Source of the DNA: Malachius bipustulatus
Taxonomy: Eukaryota; Arthropoda; Insecta; Coleoptera; Melyridae
Direction of reading: 5' to 3'
NCBI GenBank assembly: GCA_910589415.1
Contig: OU342632.1
Location: 52,565,341 to 52,629,340, forward strand
Length of the DNA stretch: 64,000 bases
Below, piece after piece: positions 55,628-64,000 of this stretch (within the stretch, counting starts at the first letter, position 1; every line of letters begins with the position of its first letter). Made by a program: the position numbers and the translations under genes. A model generated the notes under the pieces. The model did no database searches. It was given only the letters and a program-made list of their open reading frames with translations, and was not told the DNA's origin.

Positions 55628-56193
55628 GCGGGTGCGCAGAAAGTCTGGCAACGGTCCAATAAATCTTTCAGTTTTGAGTTTGAAAAAAGAAAATGAAAAA
55701 ACAGGTCAATTTTGTAATTTAATTTACTCTCTATTGATGTAAAAAAAATTATACAGCGTGTTCCTTGACTCAGCAATGCAAAATTGCCTATTATTTTTAA
55801 ATTGGACACTCTGTATATTTTTGTATTTTTTTAGGATTTTTATTTTCCTGTATAAAAATTTCAAGTACCTACACTGTAAGGTAACACTTGAAAAGTGAAG
55901 ATAGGGACATATAAGCCGTTTTGCGATATATTGAGCCGTTTCCGATATACCTACACAGCTTTCAAAATTAAAACTTGCGATTTTCATTTGTTTATCAAAT
56001 TTGTTTGTCAAAAACAAATTATTTTAAACCGCAACTATAAAAACCATTATAATTGGATTTTCTCAGGAAATATGAAAATAATAAAATATACAGGGTGTCC
56101 TATTAAAAAAAGGCACAATTGAAAGTAAATTAAATTACAAAATTGACCTGTTTTTGCATTTTTTTTTCAAACTCTAAATACCTGCGCACCCGG
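55628..56193. mobile_element. 566-bp inverted-repeat element abutting the 54047 transposon
   Basis: The left end GCGGGTGCGCAGAAAG follows TA (55626-55627). The right end CTGCGCACCCGG precedes TA (56194-56195). The arms (about 190 bp) pair through AACAGGTCAATTTTGTAAT and its complement, and contain facing GGACACTCTGTATA/TATACAGGGTGTCC motifs at about 55804 and 56092. The interior includes a GGGACATATAAGCC block of the dispersed family. Only TATA separates it from the neighbouring transposon. Confidence 0.75.
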
Positions 56194-58047
56194 TATAATA
56201 TGACTTGACTATGGAAAATTTCAGAAAGTCAATTTAAAAAGCGATGAAAATATTCATAATTGAATAATCTCATGAAAAACGCTATTTACGTATAGGATTG
56301 ATGCGCAAGAAGGTATTTTAGTAATGTCGGTTACTATGCACATTATTTCGACCGTGAGGTAGGTATAGCATGATTGGAACTTGAATCTAGTACAAAGTTG
56401 CAAGTTGTGAGTTGTGATTCACTCTTCTTGATTTATAATCAAAACGACAGACGACGTTTTATTGTACTGTATGTTGTAATACCGTCTTCCATTTAAATAT
56501 TCAATTTAAATAGCTTAAGTCGAACAGTCTGATGATGTAAAATGTAAAAAGGCAAACAATAAATGAAAGCACTAGTGAAAACACACTTATCAAGATTGGC
56601 AAACAAACCTATTCAGGGACCGTGGAGGAAGATTATAATTGTAATGAGAGCACATGTGCCATCGTTAATCATTCGGACTGCAAAAAAGCAATTAAGCTAT
56701 CCGAAGTTGCCTCGGGCGAGACCTGAACTCGGCGGAATGGTAATAGGCAGCCAGAAGGGCACCATGTGCATGTATGAAGCTGGGATTGGAATCCGTAAAT
56801 GCGTTCCACGTCTGTAGCGAGCGAGCTGTAGATGGATTTCAATCTCGAGGCTCGCAAATCCTCCGTACAAACACGGAGTTCTCTCTGATTGGATCCCTGG
56901 CGGTTCAAAGCGTATGACAATGCTTGGTTTGAATGTCGTTTTCATAAACTGGGTCTCTCAAACATATGATTTATATGCGATAGGTTATGAGGTTATGCAA
57001 TTTATCATTTTTGCCACCTGTCCCTTATTTCCTAATTGAAAAGATTTGAAAGAAAATGTGTTGTTCATTCAGAATACGCTATCGTGCCTTTTTTCAGAAA
57101 ATATTTTAAAATATAAAAAAAGTTACGTAAATTTAAGCGATTATGAATAAAACGTTTTTCTACTCCTAACCATTCAGTAATATCGCTATGTATAAGTATT
57201 GAAAAATTAATTATTTTATAAGTGGGTAGGTACTATAATAATGGTTTTAATTATGATATAAATTTTCACTGGAAATATATCGAATCTTCAGAAAGGGTCC
57301 TGCAACAGTACGTCGGTCATTCATAGCACCCTCACCGTATAAAATATTAAAAAAAATTCAAACCTCTCATGGGTTGTAAAAGATCAAAGTCGTAAAATTA
57401 TAGTTATACAATTACACAAGGATGTTCCGCAATCCAAGACGGATGTTCATTAGAGAAATCAGAAGTTATATTCTCTACGTAAAAACTAAGCACCCTATAG
57501 GTATAACTGGACTCCCTGTATAATTATCAGGAAAGTCTGACGCACAGTTGCAGGATCCTGCGGATTGATATTATTGCCCTGTATCTTTGTAACAAAGATG
57601 CGGATTTTTTCCCTGTGTTTTTTTTATTTCTAAAATTTTATATCTTGGATAGTTCTGAACATGTATAATATCAGTTACATTTTTGCATTGCATGCACTTC
57701 ATACATATTTTAAAATTATATTAAATCAAGTTTATTTTCATTTGGTTTTAAAATTCTTGGGGGGAGATTGAGGGGGAAAATTTGATTATTTTAAAGGGAT
57801 AGTAAGTACTTAACTCTTAACTACAACCACCCATCACCAAGATAACTACTAGCAGATTTTGGGGCAGTTTATCCAACAATTTAAAGAATCGGGATAGCAC
57901 AAGTGACTAGATTTATATGTTGCTTATACCTACCACCAAAGCGACAAGCAGTATAACGGAAATTTCTTCGTCCCTGACAAATACAGTTCATTTTCTACAG
58001 ATAAATTATCCTTGATAATTTTTCTTGAACCTTCTTAGTAATTGTTG
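56194..58047. other. no identifiable gene; one single transposon end
   Basis: Overlapping frames on both strands at 56563-56945 have near-normal base composition but no motif, and only one strand could be real. A right-hand terminus GGACTCCCTG followed by TA lies at about 57512-57523 without partner. Confidence 0.4.
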
Positions 58048-58535
58048 AATTTCTGTCTTATGTAATTGGGAATCGGGTTCTTGGGAATGAAATGATTATT
58101 TTGAAAAGATTTTTATATAAAACGAAACGTTTCATATAAATGTACGAAACGTAATGTAAAGAAAATATGTAAAAAACTTAAAATACTTTAAAAAACTATA
58201 ATTAATACAATAAAATGGTCGAAAAATGGTGTTTTTATGAATTTTTAAAATTTTATAAAATTTTAAAATAAAATGTCATAATCAAATCAATTTATTATAT
58301 TTTCAAAAAATTTAAAAATTCATATAAACACCATTTTTCTATCATTTTATTGTATTAATTATAGTTTTTTAAAGCATTTCAAGTTTTTTACATATTTTCT
58401 TTACATTACGAGTGAACAAAGGGACCAATCGGCCCTGAAACGTTTCGTTTTATATAAAAATTTTTTCAAAATAATAATTTCATTCCCAAGAACCCGATTC
58501 CCAATTACATACCTAAGACAGAAATTCGATAAATT
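58048..58535. repeat. about 490-bp AT-rich fold-back
   Basis: Left GAATTTCTGTCTTA...AATTGGGAATCGGGTTC and right GAACCCGATTCCCAATT...TAAGACAGAAATTC are complementary, and pairing continues through CGAAACGTTTC, AACTATAATTAATACAATA and the CACCATTTTTC stem to a centre near 58270. The arms are about 220 bp. There is no CAGGGTG end. The target duplication is unclear. Confidence 0.75.
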
Positions 58536-59933
58536 ATCCTACAGCCAAGATAGTAATCTTGGAAGAATTTAACGTCCATAGCATAAAACTGGCTTAAATA
58601 CTCTAATTTTAATGACAGAAATACGTGAAGCTGAGAAGCTTTTGCTATCAGCTGTGGCTTTAACCAGCTCGTTGACCAACCAACTCGCATAGAAATAAAA
58701 ACATTCGAATAGTATATTGCGTATAGAGTTGAACTCGCAACTTGTCAACAACTGCCGTCAATTGTAGAGATCAACATTTTCGGGTCAATCAAAGCCCAGG
58801 CGGAAAAGGCATAAAATGAAATGGAAGCGGGAGAGAATGAATCTGTTCGACCGCTTAGCGAGGTAACCATCAGTCGTTTCACTGACTGAGCTGCAATTGA
58901 TTTGATTTCGCGAGCTATATCTTTTCGATAAGTAAAATTTATATGTTTCGTGTTTAAAAATTATTTATTACATAAATATCTCTATGTCAATATGACAATC
59001 TTATTAACAGCAGCAATTCCATCACTTGAATATTTCAAAAACAAAGTTTAACTAAACACAGTATCCTAAAGCATTTAGTATTACGAAGCAGCCCCCATCA
59101 ACTCTGGAGAGTGAGGGAATATTTCAGACAAGTTCATCCATAAAATATTAATCCAGGCGTATATATACAGGATTCAGCGTGAAACAAGGGGTTAGTTTAA
59201 ATGCGTCTAGACATTGCTGTGATGTAAATTTTTAATAAAGCAATTAAAAATTTTAGCAGTTGAAATTACGTGTATTGCAGAAGTTGTTAACTATTCATCC
59301 CACTCGCGTCAAGTATGACACTTGCAGAGCTTGTTTCACTTAAGTGTAATTGACTCTTTATTATGATATAGGTACGAGTATCCGTTACACCATTTATCCT
59401 TTTAGTGTATCCTCGTCATTTTTAGGGTCACATGGAGTTACGTTGTTTGAAATTTCACGTGTAAATGTTTTAATAAAATATTTTATCTCAAAATCTTTAC
59501 TTCAGCTTACCTATTCTTTTTTACTTACACTTATTTTGCCTTTCATAAATTGACATAAAATTTCTGTTTATTTCGGCTTCCTTATAGTAATCATTCAAGG
59601 TAAATGATAGTTACTCCCTTTTCGGTTCATGCAATGATGTAGATGCATTACATGCGAAAATGTGTCATCATAAACTCAGTCTAAAGTTAAGACAATACTT
59701 ACTGGCGTCCTTATTTTAGACAAAAAATTATTAACCAGTACCTTAAAAAATTATCGCCTTCACAGAAAGATACTCTAGATCACGTGATTGTTCTGAACTA
59801 TAAAAATCTGTAGATCTGTAGATAAATAATTTTTCTGATCATATCGCTCAATTTATGGGCGTAGTCAGAAATTCACTTTGACCATTCATTTCTTTATATC
59901 TGCTTTAGTGACAATTAATTGATTTTGATCTTA
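58536..59933. other. no identifiable gene; possible single end at 59166
   Basis: Short overlapping minus-strand frames (58505-58751) without motifs. CAGGATTCAGCGTG after TATA near 59166 is weakly terminus-like. Confidence 0.4.
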
Positions 59934-60266
59934 CAGTTCTTTTGGTTTTCGTCTTTTATCACTTGCTTTTCCTAATTTGTCAATTGCTTTTCCCATTTAT
60001 CAAACGTCAGTACGTGATTTTTCAATTGAAATTCCTCTTTTGTGAAATGAGATTCGTTTTTTATCAAATGCTTTTCCAATATTATGATACTGTCACTGAA
60101 CGTAAATAGGAAAAGCAATTGACATAAAGTAAAACTGATTTGACATAAAAGGAAATTGATTGATAAATCAATGATTATAATCATTGATAGATAGAAAAAT
60201 AAGAAACTCATGTGACAAATAAGGAAAAGCAATTGAGAAAAGAGGAAAACCAAAAGCAAAATACTG
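59934..60266 (-). mobile_element. 340-bp CAGTCTTTTTC-family element, copy 4
   Basis: Ends CAGTTCTTTTGGTTTTC (with a small deletion) and GAAAACCAAAAGCAAAATACTG, TA on both sides, same orientation as copies 2 and 3. The long open frame on the minus strand (59972-60346) is a translation of the repeat words and not a protein gene. Confidence 0.85.
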
Positions 60267-60347
60267 TATTTCTTTTTGATTCTAATCAGAGTAATAAATT
60301 CTTTATTGTCCAAACCGTCCGATTTTATTTTGTTATGGAAGTTCATA

Positions 60348-62248
60348 CAGGGTGAGTTTTTTTAAATGTTTAGTACAGGGATCTCGTAAACTACTGCAGT
60401 TAGAGGAACGGTTAAATGGGGAAAGAAGTGCAGTTTTATGAGCTTAATTCGAAACAGCTTTTGTTTTTTTGAAAATCTCCATGGCTTCCTAGATATTTAA
60501 CATAAAGTAAATTCAGCTAATTTCTTTACACCGAGATGGCAGTCTTATTATTGGGATTGAAGAAAAATTGTAAAGGAAACTATTTTAGACGATTTTATAG
60601 ACAATAAAACTGCGTTACAATTTTTTTTATTTGTTGTGTCATTTTCGAGCTATGACGTAAACTTGTGTTTTTTTAAATGTAAGTCATAGTTGGCTATGAC
60701 ATCATTCGATATGTCTTTTTTTCTAAATACAATGATATAAAACTCGATATCGTTTTTTCGGGAAATAAAAATGTTAGGACGGTTTTTAATTTTATTTCCT
60801 CAAATACATGGTATAGGCGCTGAATTTATAGTTAATTTTGAATTGAAAATCTTATATGAATTAATAGTTCAACGGGATAGCTAGTTTTCGAGAACTTTAA
60901 AAAAAATTATTTTAATTCTAATCTTTCAAAAATTTTGTAACAATACCTACCTACGCTGTAGAAACTGTAGACTAAATATTCATATACAAATGTGACAGTT
61001 GCTTAGCAACAGTAACAGAAACAGTGAAACTTTTAAATTTGACAGTTAGTTACTAGAATGCAATCTATGCATTCAAAATATTGGTGGCCATTTTGAACAT
61101 TTGTAACTTCCAGTTGATTTATTCCCTCATTTTCATTGTTACGTGATATACCTACTGCGTAAAGCTTTTATATTCAAATGTTTCATAATAATTTCTAGAG
61201 TTACTAGATGGCTATTAGAAAATTTGTAGTTAATTAAGTATAATTGTTTGTGTTACGTACTCAGTTCCTTAATTTTATTTTATGTTTTCCATCTCGAGAA
61301 TAAGAATCCCATCCCGAGTGGAAAGTTATCTTTTTAAGTTTTTTGGTGCTAGAGAGATAAGATGAAACTCTCTCACTAAGCGCGTCGGTTGACGGGACGA
61401 ACGGCTCTTTTTCTCTCTGTTTTCATATAGTGTTACTCTATTGTTTCCCATATTATTACTAGTTTATTCGCACTCGAAAATCACCAAACCTAGACTCCCT
61501 ACAGTACGAATTAGTGCATTACGTAACTCGTGGTCCGACACCGGCAGGCCTGCAAGGACGGTAACGCGGAGAGCGGGAGTGCGCTACAACATTACCACAG
61601 ATTGGTAAGTACTTCACAATACTTTCTCTTATGGTCCTTCGAACTCTAGTATTACAGCTTTTCTCATTATATGTTCATTGCGAACAAACAGTTTGCATAG
61701 AGGATTACAAATTATTCTGCAAAATTATCTATGTATAATTTCAAATTCAACTGGGGCCTATCAGTTATGCTTAGATGGCCGCCTAGTTAAGTTGAGGAAA
61801 TAAAATTAAAAACCGTCCTAACTTTTTTATTTCCCGAAAAAACGATATCGAGTTTTCTATCATTGTATTTAGAAAAAAAAGACATATCGAATGATGTCAT
61901 AGCCAACTATGACTTACATTTAAAAAAACACAAGTTTACGTCATAGCTCGAAAATGACACAACAAACAAAAAAAATTTTAACGCCGTTTTATTGTCTATG
62001 AAATCGTCTAAAATAGTTTCCTTTACAATTTTTCTCCAATCCCAATAATAAGACTGCCATCTCGGTGTAAAGAAATTAGCTGAATTTACTTTATGTTAAA
62101 TATCTAGGAAGCTATGGAGATTTTCAAAAAAACAAAAGCTGTTTCGAATTAAGCTCATAAAACTGCACTACTTTCCCCATTTAACCGTTCCTCTAACTGC
62201 AGTAGCTTACGAGATCCCTGTACTAAACATTGAAAAAAACTCACCCTG
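60348..62248. mobile_element. 1.9-kb fold-back element with double termini and unique core
   Basis: The left end CAGGGTGAGTTTTTTT follows TA (60346-60347). The right end AAAAAACTCACCCTG precedes TA (62249-62250). The arms are 60348-60803 and 61792-62248, about 456 bp each and highly similar. A second terminus CAGGGATCTCGTAA starts 28 bp in, the same spacing and sequence type as in the 14202 element, mirrored near 62220. The 990-bp core is not repeated in the window and includes a G+C-rich island with splice-like borders. Confidence 0.85.
61505..61604 (+). other. exon-like island inside the 60348 element
   Basis: A 100-nt, comparatively G+C-rich stretch is preceded by a CTCCCTACAG acceptor-like sequence and followed by a consensus donor GTAAGT (61605-61610). 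One frame (starting at base 3) is open through it: 33 codons rich in Arg and Thr. It could be a captured host exon or an element promoter/leader. No homologue is known to me, and the splice signals may be coincidental. Confidence 0.3.
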
Positions 62249-63668
62249 TATATTTAATTGAAAAGGTCATTGCTGCAACGATTTCTCATCACGAGTTGTC
62301 TTGTATTTTTATCTGTATCGCTACGTTGGATGATCTATGATCTATGTATCGAGTGAATCATTAAAAATGGTCACCGAAATTATCTCAGAAACTAAGCGTC
62401 GTGCAGCCTCAGGAGAAAATATTTTCCAAAGAAAAGTGGCCGCAAAAACCTTTGATAAATATTTTGAGAATGACCGTTTGGGGGCATAAGAGCCGTGACT
62501 AAATGAAACATTGGAATTTTATCATCATTTTTCGCAGTTAGGGTATATTCAGAATATCATGTGCGTTATGCTTAAATAACTTCGATTATTTTACATTGCA
62601 GGTTTTTTTATAGCTCCAAAAATAAAAGGGTGGAGGAATGTCTAAAAAAGTCAATACTTTGTTAATTCAAATGTCGATGATCCCGGTTATTTAACAAGAT
62701 TAGTCTCGTTACAAAGAGTTTTCCTTGATTCTTTTGCCGATAACATTTAAAAAAAAATTCATCTCGACTGTTCGCAACATCGCAACCGCTAGATGGCGTT
62801 ATCTGACATGTAAGCCAATATCGGATTTTTCTATAAAAAATTAAATGGAAATGTATATTTATTTTTACATAGTGACAAAATTAATTAAACTATTAAGTTG
62901 TCATTGAAAACCGCAAGGACAACTTTCGCCCAATTTTAAGTAGATATCTGCAGGTAAATATTCGTATAATTTTGTTCGTTTTATTAGCAAAAAGAAGAAA
63001 AAGATTTTAATGCCTTTTTAATTATTATACTTAATAGATTTTTCCTACGACCACTATACAAAACACTAATTTGCGCATCGTTTTTGGTGCGCAAACTAGC
63101 AGATTTCTTACGTATCCAAAACTGTGCGACAAAGTGACATAACGCATAGCCAAAAATCGTTTCCGTACAGTTTTAATGTAAATAATAGTGATGGGCGGTA
63201 ACTGAGAACTCACTGTTACTTATTGTTAATGGAATAACTATTCATTTAAAGCTTCAAGGTAATAAAATAAATACAAATAGGATAAGATAGAACCCGACAA
63301 GACTATAAAATATAATAAACTTATTATTCTCTTGTGGCAGTAATTATTAAAATTTACGAGTTGATCGCTAATAACAGCATTGGTAGCGTTCAAATCAAAT
63401 TCACGAACGTGAAAACTCGCACACCTCTAACTTCAATCGACGATGCACAGTTGTGTGGAAGTTGCATATCTACCACGTCTCCACGCTCCACGTCACTTTA
63501 TTTTTAGTTTAGAAACGGAGTCTAATAATAAATAATAATAATATTGTCGGTAGAATTCAATGATTTAACAGTATATAATAGTAATATTAAAAAGCCATTG
63601 GTAGAATTGAAAATAATACCTACCTAGGTAGTCTGAAAAAATAAACTTTAGTTACCTATCATATTATA
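62249..63668. other. no identifiable gene
   Basis: AT-rich. The minus-strand frame 63031-63213 lacks motifs. Confidence 0.4.
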
Positions 63669-63878
63669 ATGGATTGTGATTCCTCTGAATCTGAAGCAGA
63701 AAATACACCACCTGAAGTCAGAAAACAAGCAGGTTTGTGTTCTTTGAATTTGCTACCTATACTTTCGAGAGAAAAATACGAATCTGCTTATAAACATTTC
63801 ATAAATTGGAGAAAAGGTCATAAAAGCAGAGCATTGTCAGAAAAAATAATTTATGTGTTAAATTTGTTAAATAATTAA
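63669..63878 (+). CDS. Crypton-like tyrosine recombinase, N-terminal fragment (tentative)
   Basis: A 69-residue frame related to 22410-22616: acidic start ('DSSESEAE'), 'TPPEVRKQAG', 'LNLLPILSREKYESAY', 'HFINWRKGHKSRALSE'. The shared Leu-Asn-Leu-Leu-Pro and Tyr-x-x-Phe-x-x-Trp segments fit the N-terminal helices of Crypton-like recombinases as I recall them. As in the other copy, similarity ends right after the Ser-rich segment where the family normally continues into its core domain, and a short unrelated tail leads to a stop. Either a first exon or a truncation. The downstream sequence is a hairpin cut by the window end. Confidence 0.4.
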   Translation: MDCDSSESEAENTPPEVRKQAGLCSLNLLPILSREKYESAYKHFINWRKGHKSRALSEKIIYVLNLLNN

Positions 63879-63922
63879 TCTGTTAAATTGTGGTCGTAGG
63901 AAAAGTACTGTGTGTAGCACGT

Positions 63923-64000
63923 GCGGAAAAGAAATTTCACACTCAACTTCGTCTCGTTTCACAATTCTTTCACAGTCGTGAGAAATTTTCTATTTTCCGC
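63923..64000. repeat. hairpin at the window edge
   Basis: GCGGAAAAGAAATTTCACAC on the left pairs with GTGAGAAATTTTCTATTTTCCGC on the right. It is probably part of a small inverted-repeat element. The right limit is the end of the window. Confidence 0.5.

Noticed and set aside
56563..56945. Protein-coding gene on either strand
   Set aside because: Frames are open on both strands over the same bases, no domain is recognised, and there is no splice or start context.
59972..60346. 124-residue hydrophobic open frame (also 8768-9022, 17651-17878) resembling a small membrane protein
   Set aside because: It is a translation of the reiterated TTTGTCAA/CTTTTCC words of the 340-bp element. The same peptide appears in every copy regardless of context.

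Overview
This is AT-rich eukaryotic nuclear DNA from an arthropod, most likely an insect. The evidence is the combination of CR1/Jockey/R1-type LINE remnants, a Penelope-like element, copia, hAT, pogo and Tc1/mariner-type sequences and a 5S rRNA-derived SINE. I cannot name the order. No convincing host gene, tRNA, functional rRNA gene or CRISPR array is visible. Nearly every recognisable protein is a fragment of a mobile-element protein, usually broken by stops, frameshifts or later insertions.

The dominant structure is a crowd of inverted-repeat (fold-back) DNA elements. Most begin with a CAGGGTG-like terminus and sit between TA dinucleotides: 3419/13973, 5115-5969, 7361-8009, 9173/10933, 10966-11356, 14202-15452, 15904-17104, 24291-25293, 36614-36976, 48585-49565 (truncated), 54047-55623 and 60348-62248, plus single ends. 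Several carry a second, inner TACAGGG terminus in both arms. A separate 340-bp family with CAGTCTTTTTC ends is present four times (8782, 10414, 17553, 59934) and is made of a reiterated roughly 21-bp motif.

Layout. 1-3.4 kb: LINE remnant, a 63-bp palindrome and an unidentified coding-like piece. 3.4-14 kb: two 790-bp inverted arms enclosing 9 kb of nested elements, including two LINE remnants. 14-19 kb: two giant fold-backs, then a three-level nest (a 340-bp element inside a hAT element inside a small inverted-repeat element). 19.5-25.3 kb: small inverted-repeat elements, a Crypton-like N-terminal ORF and a 1-kb fold-back. 26-28.6 kb: mariner-type transposase pseudogene split by a 1-kb insertion. 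30.7-35.1 kb: scrambled LINE fragments on both strands and a pogo-type transposase remnant. 36.6-39.6 kb: Penelope fragments in opposite orientations, a fold-back and the 3' end of a copia element. 41.2-42.4 kb: LINE remnant with RNase H. 43-47.5 kb: unidentified, locally repetitive, probably LTR-element-related DNA. 48.6-49.6 kb: second copy of the 15.9-kb fold-back, invaded by a LINE 3' end. 49.9-53.1 kb: the quietest interval. 53.1-56.2 kb: 5S-derived SINE and a young 1.58-kb transposon whose transposase has a single in-frame stop. 58-62.2 kb: AT-rich hairpin, a 340-bp element and a 1.9-kb fold-back with a possible captured exon. 63.7 kb: second Crypton-like N-terminal ORF.

The most interesting material is structural. 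It comprises the onion-like double termini, the 287-bp inverted repeats that overlap the transposase coding end, the iterated-motif 340-bp family, and the exon-like island in the 60-62 kb element. Element boundaries were judged by eye from inverted complementarity and flanking TA. Family names come from recalled protein motifs, not from searches.
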